Shown here one piece after another: positions 28,639 to 37,367 of a stretch of DNA of 52,428 bases. Each line of letters begins with the position of its first letter. Positions within the stretch are counted from its first letter, which is position 1. The stretch spans positions 1-52,428 of the forward strand of contig CALSTX010000009.1 of the NCBI GenBank assembly GCA_943789375.1. Reading direction: 5' to 3'. Origin of the DNA: an uncultured Opitutales bacterium. GTDB lineage: Bacteria; Verrucomicrobiota; Verrucomicrobiia; Opitutales; Seribacteraceae. The notes below the pieces were generated by a model. The model did not search any database and was not told the origin of the DNA. It saw nothing but the letters and a program-made list of their open reading frames with translations. A program made the position numbers and the translations under genes.

Positions 28639-31600
28639 TTACTTTTTGGATAAGTCGACGATGTAATCAAGCATAGAAGCAAACTCTTTGATGGAAAATG
28701 ATTGCATTAAACCAGCGGGCATCATGGAGTTTGGCATTTTGGTGCGCTCGGTAATATCTGCTTTGGCAATTTGATGCTCTTGGCTGGCCATATCCCGCAT
28801 AATTAATTGATCGGTGGTCTCGGATGTAATGAAACCCATTACAGCATTGCCATCTTTCAGAGTGACCAAATTGGTAGCAAATCCCTGGGCGATGGATTTC
28901 CCAGGGTTAAGGATGGCTTCAGCAAGTTCATTTCTGGGGTAGATCGCCGCAATGTTACCAAGGTAGGGACCTTTCTGGGGTTCATCCTCACTCACCGTGT
29001 GGCAGGTGTTGCAGGCAGCCTTCGTAAATATCGCCTCCCCGTGGGCAGGCACGCCTTTGGTACCATTCACCTGAGCAAGAGCGTCTTCCACGGAAAGGGT
29101 GGAAACTTTTGGAGTGGCGTCGACTTCATTGGGATCGATCTTGAAATGCCGCAGGGCACGCTCCGCTGCAGCACGCACAGCCTTGTCTTGATCTGCGGTA
29201 GCTTGGATGATTTGTTCGTCGTAATTTCGGTTCTTTAGATCCACGGCCGCATTGATAAGGAGGACCCGTCGGGCAGGATCCGCCCAATCATTTTCAATCA
29301 GTTCTATGGAGCTAGATTTGGCCTCAGCGTTCGCGTTGGAACGGCCGGTAATTTCCATTAATCCAGCGTATACCCAAAAGGTTTTCCTATCTTTGGGCTC
29401 ACCTTTGGCAATTTCTGCAAGCTCTGTCTGATAGGCGTCTATCCGTCCATTGTTTTTGAGGAATAGGTCTTTGGCAGGGCGTAAGGCAGTCCAGTTGCCC
29501 TGCGCTTCGATCGCCACAATACTATTTATGATCGCACCTAAATATTTTGGACTTTTCCCATTGAGCAAACATTTGACGATGATGCTAAGATCATTCCCTC
29601 TCATTTTATTTTTTGCGGGCGCAGAGGCCAAAACATCGAGCCCATTGGCAGGTGGATTTTTGAGACCAGAGAGCTGGGATGATAAAACCGGGATTAAACT
29701 TGAGTCGTACTTGGCGGATTCGATCAGTGAGTTCAAGGTATCGTTATCCTGTATTCGGTTGGCAGCGAGCAGGGCAAGAAAATCTCCCACTTGATCTTTG
29801 GATTGCTTCCAAAGAGCTTCACGAAGGGAGTCAAGGATACGACCTGACTGTTCCCAGGTGACCATCTCGTAGTAGGGACCACGGGTATCGGGACGACCAC
29901 CCCAGTGCTTCCTGTCCCAAGCTTTTTCTTTGTGGTAAAGACGGGCAAGGATTTCGAAGGAATGCTTGAACAATTGATTTTTTCGGTCGGAAAGCTCGGG
30001 GAGCAATTCATCCACCACATCCTTTTTGTGCATGCGCATCAGTGCGAGAGATGCACCGCGTTTCTGGGCATTGGTAGATTGTTTGTCTTTAAAAACAGTA
30101 AATGCGGATTTTTCTGCTCCAAGCTGGGCAATCCCTCGGTAGGCAACATGGGCAAGGGTGGCATCGCTGTGTCCGAGGCTATCTGCAATCGCCGGAGCGA
30201 CTTCGACATGGCCCTGGCGGGTAGCGGAAACAATGGCTTCGAGCCGGGTACGGAGATCGGCACTTTTCGCCCCTGCAAGCAGTAGATCGACGGGGGCTGA
30301 ACCGGACTTACCAGCGGTGCGAAGGTCGAGCCCAAGATCTCCCAATGCACGCATCACCAAAGCAGACAGGCTGGGATCGGAGGCGAGAGGATGAAGTTGT
30401 TCGATAACTGGTGCGGCATTTTTCGACAGAATACCTGGTTGAGAAAGGGTAAATAGGGCGAGGGCACGGGTACGAAGCTCTTTGGATTTATCAGCGGCAA
30501 TGGATTGTAAAAGGGAGGTGGTATTTGCGGATGTTTTGCGGCGGAGGAGCACGCGCTGGGCAGCAAGAGCACGCACCTGACTTCCGCCTTCAAAAATTTC
30601 GACGAGTTCGTGGTCGGCAAGTTTCTGAAATTCAGGGAGTTCTTCGGGAGTGAAGCCTTTGAGGCGGGTTTGGATAACATAGCCATGATCGGGGCCCTTC
30701 CAACTAAAACTGGATGGCCCTTTCCAACTGGCCTGATATACGCGACTCATACCGTCGACATCTGCATCCGTGGGCCTGGGAACCTGAATGAACCGTTCAG
30801 GTTTAGAAGTTTCCACAAAGCCGGCACCCCGTCGCTCGACAGTATGCTTCCAAAGACCAGCAGTACCCCAGTCGCAAGTAAGGGGGGCGCGGTTCCATTT
30901 TGCAGGAAACCCGGGTTCGTGCAGGTACATACCTCCGCAACCGGAGCCACCGCCGTAATCGGCAAGCGGGGCGATGATTTCGTCGGGAAAGTTTAAATAA
31001 AGCCTGGGGTAGCCATGGTCATCCAATCCACTGAAGTGGTGAAAGCGCACATTCCAACCACCCCCGTCGTTGGTGTTGTCCCGGCCAAAGAGATCGAGCA
31101 GGGGGCTTGTGGGTACGGCCAAAATGTTGCGGGTACCGTAGGAAAAAAGCTCAAGGCCGGAGCCATCCGGACGTACACGGACCACGCCTCCACCACGAAC
31201 TTGAAGCTTTCGACCATCACTACCGGTTGCTTCGTAAAACCCAAAATCTCCGGTGGATACATAGAGCCAGCCGTCAATGCCTAGATCAAGGCCGTTGGTG
31301 GTGTGGTCAGCTGGCCGTTCCTTAAAACCAAAGGCAATGTTGTCGACCAGGCGTTTGTTTTCCTCGGCGATCCCATCGCCATCACGGTCGTAATATACTG
31401 AGAGGTGTGGAGGGTGGAGTACATAGAGCCTGTCTTGATCCCAGATCAGCCCACGAGGGGAATCGATCGAGGGGATAAATTCGGTGACTTCGTCGGCCCG
31501 GCCGTCTCCATCCTTATCGCGTAGACGGAGCACCCGCCCTCTGTCTTTGTCACGACCAAGAGAACCACACCCATCGCTGGATACATAAAGGTCGCCCGCG

Positions 31601-31842
31601 GGAGAGGCGGCGACATAGACAGGATAGTTGGCGGTCTGCCACGGAGCGTATAGGGTAAGCTCAAACCCTTCGGGCACTTTCACGCCTGCAAGCACCTTGG
31701 CTTCTTCTTCAGCAGACAATTCGACGATGCTTGGCTTGATGTTACCCGATTTGGCATAGGGATCTGCACGAAGGGGGCAAAGAGCGGATACAATACCCAA
31801 GGATAAAAGGATGAAGAGTGCTAGACGATTTGGAACTCGCAT
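28639..31842 (-). CDS. PVC-type dehydrogenase/HEAT/cytochrome c protein
   Basis: A 1067-residue exported redox protein typical of the PVC superphylum. It has a signal peptide (about 1-26), then a propeller dehydrogenase-like domain (about 45-370) with VPEGFELTLYA, RDKDGDGRADEV and YDRDGDGIAEENK Asp-rich turns. A HEAT-repeat region covers about 420-920. A C-terminal cytochrome c domain has the heme motif CNTCH (944-948) and a possible Met ligand in MMPAGLM about 90 residues later. These proteins are thought to oxidise sugars or alcohols and pass electrons to the respiratory chain; the substrate is unproven. It lies between the sulfatase-SGNH fusion and the esterase, all on one strand. Confidence 0.93.
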   Translation of the reverse strand: MRVPNRLALFILLSLGIVSALCPLRADPYAKSGNIKPSIVELSAEEEAKVLAGVKVPEGFELTLYAPWQTANYPVYVAASPAGDLYVSSDGCGSLGRDKDRGRVLRLRDKDGDGRADEVTEFIPSIDSPRGLIWDQDRLYVLHPPHLSVYYDRDGDGIAEENKRLVDNIAFGFKERPADHTTNGLDLGIDGWLYVSTGDFGFYEATGSDGRKLQVRGGGVVRVRPDGSGLELFSYGTRNILAVPTSPLLDLFGRDNTNDGGGWNVRFHHFSGLDDHGYPRLYLNFPDEIIAPLADYGGGSGCGGMYLHEPGFPAKWNRAPLTCDWGTAGLWKHTVERRGAGFVETSKPERFIQVPRPTDADVDGMSRVYQASWKGPSSFSWKGPDHGYVIQTRLKGFTPEELPEFQKLADHELVEIFEGGSQVRALAAQRVLLRRKTSANTTSLLQSIAADKSKELRTRALALFTLSQPGILSKNAAPVIEQLHPLASDPSLSALVMRALGDLGLDLRTAGKSGSAPVDLLLAGAKSADLRTRLEAIVSATRQGHVEVAPAIADSLGHSDATLAHVAYRGIAQLGAEKSAFTVFKDKQSTNAQKRGASLALMRMHKKDVVDELLPELSDRKNQLFKHSFEILARLYHKEKAWDRKHWGGRPDTRGPYYEMVTWEQSGRILDSLREALWKQSKDQVGDFLALLAANRIQDNDTLNSLIESAKYDSSLIPVLSSQLSGLKNPPANGLDVLASAPAKNKMRGNDLSIIVKCLLNGKSPKYLGAIINSIVAIEAQGNWTALRPAKDLFLKNNGRIDAYQTELAEIAKGEPKDRKTFWVYAGLMEITGRSNANAEAKSSSIELIENDWADPARRVLLINAAVDLKNRNYDEQIIQATADQDKAVRAAAERALRHFKIDPNEVDATPKVSTLSVEDALAQVNGTKGVPAHGEAIFTKAACNTCHTVSEDEPQKGPYLGNIAAIYPRNELAEAILNPGKSIAQGFATNLVTLKDGNAVMGFITSETTDQLIMRDMASQEHQIAKADITERTKMPNSMMPAGLMQSFSIKEFASMLDYIVDLSKK

Positions 31843-31896
31843 TTACATATTTTATTTACTTGGGACACGGGGGCAACCCCGTACTTCTTTCAAGAC

Positions 31897-34050
31897 TTAA
31901 TTACTTTTTGTGCCGAGGGCTTTACCGATGTGATCGGCGACTTTTTTTCCCAATAATGCGGACCCTTGTGAAGTGTAGTGCACATCGCCCCTTTTACGGA
32001 ATAGGGAGGCATCGAGTGAGGAGCTGAGCTGATGGAGGTCGTTGATCGCCACTCCGTGCTTTTGCATGATTTCAAGGGCAACCTTGTTGTATTTCAACTC
32101 ATCGCCTGCAAATCGACCTATTTCGCCCTGCGGGACCTTGGTGGTGGATGCCCAGATCAGTTTGGCTCCAGTTTTCTTCAATCGATGAACTAGTTGCTCA
32201 AGGTTTTTCCTATATTGAGCAATGCGGACGGATTGGGTGCCATTTACTTTATCCCGGTTGCCCACCGTTTTAACCTCTGGGTTCCTGTAGCAAAGGTCGT
32301 GCAGCCCCCAATTGAAGTGAATGAGGTCCCACTTGGTGCTGCCCAGCCAGTTGTCGAGAGCGGATAGCCCGCGTATGGTGTCTCCACAGTTGGCTTTCGG
32401 CCGACTGACAAAGGCTTTCTCCCGCAAGTGGTGAATAACTTCGGGGGTGTAACCGATGGAAATGGAGTCCCCAATGAGCAACACTTTAGGCAGGTCGTTA
32501 TCAGATGGCTTGCTTTCAGCATAAATACCTTTGGCATCCCTAGCTGGAGTGTAAAAGGAAGAGGTTTTCTTGGAGCCATTGTATTTTAAATTGGCGGTAG
32601 GCATAAGAGAACCTGTTTGGCTGATCCACTGATCGAACTTCTTTTTCATGCGATTGACCAGTCCTGAGCTTTGCGATGCCAGGTTGGTAAGTTCTCCACG
32701 GTCTTTGGCAAGGTTGTACAACTCGGTGGAAGAGTCTTCGTAACGGATAACCAATTTATAATCCCCCATGCGCACCGCACCGGATGGACCCATGCTGTTA
32801 ATATGGTGGTAATGAGGATAATGAAAGAAGAGGGCTTCCCGTTTGAGCTTATTCTTTGATCTATCGAGCAGGGGCTTGAGGGAGATACCATCCAGATGTT
32901 GCTTGGGTTCGAGAGGCAAACCGGCGAGGTCGAGCAAGGTGGGATAGAAGTCCGTACTGACCACCGGTTCTGTCAGGGTGGTTCCTTTTTGTTTAAGCAT
33001 AGGGGCATCTATAATCAGAGGCACGCGGATGCCCCCCTCATAGACCCACGCCTTGCCTGCCTTGTTGGGCAGAATGGAGGTGACCGAAGATGGGCTGGAA
33101 CCGGTGGAGAGTCCGCCGTTGTCGGAAAAGAAGAGCAGGATGGTGTTGTCGCGCAGATTCAATCGCTGAAGGGTGTCGAGCACACGGCCCACGTTTTCAT
33201 CGAGGCTTTCCACCATCGCGGCATAGGTGGGGTTGTCCTGACGGGAGTCGGCAAAGCTGTTGTGAACCGAAACGCCTGAAACTTTCTTTTTGCCCAAGCC
33301 CATCTTTTTTGCTTTTACCTGGTACTTTTTGAGCAATTCTGGCTTCGCTCCGAGTGGGGTGTGCACGGTGTAAAACCAAAAGTTAAGGAAGAAGGGACTG
33401 TCCTGCTTATCTTCAATGAAGCGGATGGCGTGATCGGTCAGGGCATCGGTTAAATAATCCCCCGGCTTACCATCTTCGAGACCAGGTACATTGGTGTTGG
33501 GGTGCTGCTTGCTTCGGTAAGGGAAAAGAAAGGAGCCTGGTTGTCCCATTTTGTGCCCAGCCACATTGAGGTCGAACCCGTGGTTTTCGGGGTAGTTTTC
33601 AGTGCCCTTTTGGTGGTGTGCCTGGAGGTGCCACTTGCCCACATGAGCGGTGGCATAACCATGTTTCTTAAAAGCCTCCGCAAGGGTGAGGTCCTCGCTG
33701 GGCATGTTGCCTTTAACTACTGGGGGGTCGAGCCGATATGCAGGGCCTTTGGCTCCCATACTTCCACTGTGGTTTGTCAGCCGGATACGGCTGGGATACT
33801 TGCCGGTAAGGATACTGGCACGGGTGGGCGAGCAAACGGGATTGGCCGCATAGGCGTTGTCAAAAAAAACACCATTTCGGGCAAGGGCATCGAGCCGCGG
33901 GGTTTCATAAAAAGTGCTGCCCGTTACCCCGAGATCCGTATATCCAAGGTCGTCGACCAAAAATAAAATGACATTGGGTTTGTCTTGCCGTTGGGCATAG
34001 GCAGAACACACGAGGGCGAAGCAAAGAGCGAACAGTTTAGAGAAATTCAT
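31897..34050 (-). CDS. Sulfatase fused to SGNH/GDSL hydrolase
   Basis: A 717-residue exported two-domain enzyme with a signal peptide (about 1-20). The sulfatase domain (about 24-480) has PNVILFLVDDLGYTDLG, the formylglycine motif CSPTR (Cys73), HVGKWHL, LFFSDNGG and the end motif ELYNLAKDRGELTNLA. After a linker comes an SGNH esterase domain (about 520-717): block I LLIGDSISIGY (Ser529), an Asn-containing block (HFNWGLHDL, Asn580) and the catalytic dyad GDVHYT (Asp689, His691). Both active sites look intact, so one chain could remove sulfate and acyl groups from the same glycan. It is 54 bases upstream of the PVC cytochrome gene on the same strand. Confidence 0.94.
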   Translation of the reverse strand: MNFSKLFALCFALVCSAYAQRQDKPNVILFLVDDLGYTDLGVTGSTFYETPRLDALARNGVFFDNAYAANPVCSPTRASILTGKYPSRIRLTNHSGSMGAKGPAYRLDPPVVKGNMPSEDLTLAEAFKKHGYATAHVGKWHLQAHHQKGTENYPENHGFDLNVAGHKMGQPGSFLFPYRSKQHPNTNVPGLEDGKPGDYLTDALTDHAIRFIEDKQDSPFFLNFWFYTVHTPLGAKPELLKKYQVKAKKMGLGKKKVSGVSVHNSFADSRQDNPTYAAMVESLDENVGRVLDTLQRLNLRDNTILLFFSDNGGLSTGSSPSSVTSILPNKAGKAWVYEGGIRVPLIIDAPMLKQKGTTLTEPVVSTDFYPTLLDLAGLPLEPKQHLDGISLKPLLDRSKNKLKREALFFHYPHYHHINSMGPSGAVRMGDYKLVIRYEDSSTELYNLAKDRGELTNLASQSSGLVNRMKKKFDQWISQTGSLMPTANLKYNGSKKTSSFYTPARDAKGIYAESKPSDNDLPKVLLIGDSISIGYTPEVIHHLREKAFVSRPKANCGDTIRGLSALDNWLGSTKWDLIHFNWGLHDLCYRNPEVKTVGNRDKVNGTQSVRIAQYRKNLEQLVHRLKKTGAKLIWASTTKVPQGEIGRFAGDELKYNKVALEIMQKHGVAINDLHQLSSSLDASLFRKRGDVHYTSQGSALLGKKVADHIGKALGTKSN

Positions 34051-34408
34051 GCAGGTTCTATTTTTTTGATAAAAACTTTACCAGAGTCGAGAACGGATTC
34101 CATTTTTTTAAACTTTCAATTGGCCGGGCTCATGGGGATAGTGAGATAGACCATGAGCAGTTTGGTAGATCCAAAAACCTGAGTGGCATAGATCAACAGG
34201 TGCTTCACGCAATTCACTGACCTTCATTATTTGGGCTCACCTCTACAAATTATTCCCATAATTCCCCCCCGATTTACAGTTCCGGTTCTCGCTCTTGCTC
34301 AGTTAAATTCCTAGGCTCTGTATTTGTCTCGGCCAAGGGTGCCGCAACCATCGCCGGCCCCATAAACAAGAACATAACTACCGCCCAAAATCTTACATCT
34401 CGTAAATA
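34051..34408. other. Gap with one possible tiny exported peptide frame
   Basis: A 358-base gap inside the minus-strand cluster. A 33-codon minus-strand frame at 34274-34375 reads like a signal sequence plus short acidic tail (MFLFMGPAMVAAPLAE), and its open frame extends several codons further upstream without a start. It may be a tiny secreted peptide or the remnant of a gene. Nothing else is recognised. Confidence 0.35.
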
Positions 34409-35170
34409 CTACTTTTGAGTGACCCAAGTAATGCCATTGGCCACAAAATCCAAAAATTCTCTACTTTCAACCGTCTCATTGTGATGCCCCATAGTGGTGG
34501 CATAAAGCCTGAAACCATCTTTTTCCTTCACCCAGGCCAGTGCCTGAGGCTCAAGTGGCTTATGCTGAGATCCGTTATCTCCATGAGCTAAAACCTGGGT
34601 TCCATCCATCACCGTTGGAACCATGTAAAGTTCTCCCTTGGGCGTTCTCCACTTTGGAGGTAAACCTTGAACCACAGGATGGTCCTTCTGATCTTGAGCA
34701 ATGGTTACATCGTAGGGCACATGGGGACCGTGACCGAGGGAAACAACTCCAAGCATCTTATTCCAATTTTTATCTTCAGGTTTCCCTTTAATGTAGGGGT
34801 GATATGTGTGCATGGCACAGTGCATGGCAATCAAGGGAACCCCTCCTTTGTGAACGGATATGATTTTATCGATGAATTGCGTATCATCTTCGCGGGCAAA
34901 ACAAAAATTGTAGAAGATAAAATCATATCCCTTTGCCCAATCATCATTGCTGAGCATGCCCTTCATCCTCCGGGGGTCCATTTCAAAGAGAATATCCCAC
35001 TTTACCGGGAGTCGCTTCGCCAATTCTTTGGTAAGGATTTCCTTTTGTGCGGCGTAATCATGATGTCCGCCACCGGTGACTAACAAACCATTCAAAGGTT
35101 TGGACTTCAATTCGGCATGAGAAGCGAACTGTATGAAGAAAGGAAGAAGTAGAAAGAAGCGATATTTCAT
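34409..35170 (-). CDS. ThuA-domain protein (secreted), second copy
   Basis: A 253-residue ThuA-fold protein counted from the ATG at 35170, which gives a clean signal peptide (MKYRFFLLLPFFIQFASHA). The same frame runs up to 35347, but that would overlap the DUF1080 gene by 146 bases and add non-family residues. Conserved blocks are LLVTGGGHHDY, KWDILFEMDP, DFIFYNFCFA, LIAMHCAMHTYH, SLGHGPHVPYDV and YATTMGHHNETV. They are the same in order and spacing as in the paralogue at 13301-14062. It follows the DUF1080 gene by 31 bases, a pairing common in Verrucomicrobiota sugar-catabolism loci. Confidence 0.9.
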   Translation of the reverse strand: MKYRFFLLLPFFIQFASHAELKSKPLNGLLVTGGGHHDYAAQKEILTKELAKRLPVKWDILFEMDPRRMKGMLSNDDWAKGYDFIFYNFCFAREDDTQFIDKIISVHKGGVPLIAMHCAMHTYHPYIKGKPEDKNWNKMLGVVSLGHGPHVPYDVTIAQDQKDHPVVQGLPPKWRTPKGELYMVPTVMDGTQVLAHGDNGSQHKPLEPQALAWVKEKDGFRLYATTMGHHNETVESREFLDFVANGITWVTQK

Positions 35171-35201
35171 AAGAATATTATGGGGGAGAATGATAATAAG
35201 T

Positions 35202-36038
35202 TTATTCCTTGATCGGCACAATCCAAACATTACGAAAACGAACAGGGTTTCCATGATCCTGAAACTTGATCGGACCCTTATCCCCATGTTTTTTATATGC
35301 AGACACTGCATGAGGCCCGCGCCAACCAGTACCTCCCGTAATTTCAAGATTGTTGTGTATCACATGACCGTTATGGATAACATGGAATTTTGCTTTTCGT
35401 GTAACTTTCCCCTGCAAATCAAATTTTGGCCGGACAAATGTAATATCATAACTCTGCCATTCCCCTGGAAGGCGACATGCATTCACTAGCGGCTTCGCCC
35501 GTCCATAGATAGCACCACATTGCCCGTCAGGGTAGGTGATATTCTGGTAAGAATCAAGGACCTGAATCTCATATTCACCCATCAAAAAGACTCCACTATT
35601 CCCACGTCCCTGCCCGCTACCCTTTGCCGCTTTAGGCGTTGCAAACTCAATGTGTAAACGGCAGGAACCAAACTCCTGTTTACTCATCAAATACCCTCCT
35701 CCACGAACAGATTCCAATGCCCCGTCCACCAATTTCCACTTGGTTGGCAAGCCATTGCGTGAGACCCAATTCCCAACTGTCTTTTGGGTGCCATCAAATA
35801 ACACCAGTGCTGCTTTGGGTGGTTTGGCAGCTTGGGGGTTGTAAGGTTTGGGTTTTACAATAGGTGGCTGTGGTTGTTTCTCGGGATCCGTCTCATGGAC
35901 TTTAATGCCATCGATATACATATACTCGGTCTTCCCTCGCATTTCCTTGCGAATAGTAGGCCCGCTTTTTGCAAAAATGCCACAGGTTAAGGTTGCGGCA
36001 AGAAAAGATAAAACTAACAATTTCAACATAAGCCCCAT
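35202..36038 (-). CDS. DUF1080 (3-keto-disaccharide hydrolase-like) secreted protein
   Basis: A 278-residue exported protein with a signal peptide (about 1-23). A Pro/Lys-rich linker (about 55-75) leads to a DUF1080 jelly-roll domain: LVLFDGTQKTVGNWV, WKLVDGALESVRGGG, FGSCRLHIEFATP, GNSGVFLMGEYEIQVLD, then WQSYDITFV and FRNVWIVPI. DUF1080 proteins are concanavalin-like; some hydrolyse 3-keto-glycosides and many flank ThuA and dehydrogenase genes. It is the first gene of the minus-strand cluster that runs down to 27709. A second in-frame ATG three codons in is also possible. Confidence 0.92.
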   Translation of the reverse strand: MGLMLKLLVLSFLAATLTCGIFAKSGPTIRKEMRGKTEYMYIDGIKVHETDPEKQPQPPIVKPKPYNPQAAKPPKAALVLFDGTQKTVGNWVSRNGLPTKWKLVDGALESVRGGGYLMSKQEFGSCRLHIEFATPKAAKGSGQGRGNSGVFLMGEYEIQVLDSYQNITYPDGQCGAIYGRAKPLVNACRLPGEWQSYDITFVRPKFDLQGKVTRKAKFHVIHNGHVIHNNLEITGGTGWRGPHAVSAYKKHGDKGPIKFQDHGNPVRFRNVWIVPIKE

Positions 36039-36118
36039 ATCGTATCATCCGAATATTTCTGTCAATTTCATTGCCCCGTAGAAGCGAACTTTAAAAATTA
36101 ACCTAATTAAAAAGAACT

Positions 36119-37284
36119 ATGGATAAAATTTTTCTCACCAGTACCCTCATTTTTCTGCCCCTCTACTTTCTCTTTGGAGGAAACGGACTTTCTTCAGAAA
36201 TTACAGACTTAAATGCCGCAGATATATCCTTTCAAAAAGAAAAGGAACTACCATACCTTCAACATCCATTTATTAATTCCTCTCCCGCGGATAAAAAAGA
36301 CCAACTTAGCGTGGGTCGACTCGGTATCGATGGAGGAAATAAAAACCAGGTGCTAAAATATGCTCACGAATTGGCTGATCCCTCGAAGAATCCAAAAAAT
36401 GGTAAAACCGATAGTCTTTTAATTGCTTACCAAGGAAAGCTCCTTTTCGAATCCTATTTCAGGCGGGGAAGAATCAATTACCCTCACTACCAAATGTCGA
36501 TCACCAAGTCCTATACTGCCTATGCGATTGGCCGAGCCATCCAACTAGGACACCTCTTCACAGACCAGTCACGACCTTCCTGAATGGAATTAAGCTAGAT
36601 CAATTGGCAAAAGGTGCGGACAGGATCACCCTGCATCAAGCCATGCAAATGAGTTCTGGTATTCGGCTACCTCAGAAAAAGATCCATACAGTAATCAAAA
36701 AGCCGAATGCATTACGAGGTCAGGGACAAGCCCAAGCTTACCTACAATTTTCTCAACCAATACAAACGGGAGGTACAAGTTTTAAATATCAAGCAGCAGA
36801 TCCCGTTCTAACCATGCAGGTTTTACATGCCGTCGTCCCCGGGTCAGCTGAGCAATTTATTAGAAAGGAATTACTTACACCTCTTGGCATTATCAATTAC
36901 GGGTGGCAAGAGGATCTGAGCGGTTATCCGAAATCTGCGGCAGGCTCGAGTTTTCTTTCAAGAGATATGATTAAAATGGGAATTCTCACCCTGAACAATG
37001 GAATATGGAATGGAAAACAACATATACCCAAAAAATTTGTCAAACTTGCCAACTCTCCACTCACTACAAGTTATGGCGATAATAACTACGGCTATTTTTG
37101 GTGGAACCAGATGCTTGAAATCGCAGGGCAAAAATATCCGGTTTCTCAGGGCAGAGGAGCTGGCGGGCAATTTATTTTCATGTTCCCCACCCTTGAACTT
37201 GTAGTCGTTGCCACTGCCCACAACGAGGGAATGGGTAAGATGCTTAAAGAATTACCGCAACGGCTTATTCCCTTTTTTATTTAA
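36119..37284 (+). pseudogene. Frameshifted class C beta-lactamase-like serine hydrolase
   Basis: Two adjacent plus-strand frames make one serine hydrolase. The first (36119-36583) has a signal-like N-terminus and the catalytic SxxK motif (SITK, in YQMSITKSYTAYAIGR). The second frame continues without gap as PVTTFLNGIKLDQLAKGADR, ITLHQAMQMSSGI, and runs to 37284 with a C-terminal GYFWWNQM/GRGAGGQFIF core. The join needs only a one-base change near 36563-36567 (GACCAGTC). Rejoined, it is about 388 residues and otherwise intact. Thus it is a very recent pseudogene or a sequencing error. The family includes esterases and peptidases as well as beta-lactamases. Confidence 0.85.
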
Positions 37285-37367
37285 AGAACTAAAATACTGA
37301 GTGTAAGAATCCGAATTCCTTACTAAAACGGAAGTATTCCCCGATTTTCTTACAGGAAATATCGACT

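Noticed and set aside
33502..33966. 154-codon plus-strand open frame
   Set aside because: It lies antisense to the N-terminal part of the sulfatase-SGNH fusion; composition-driven.
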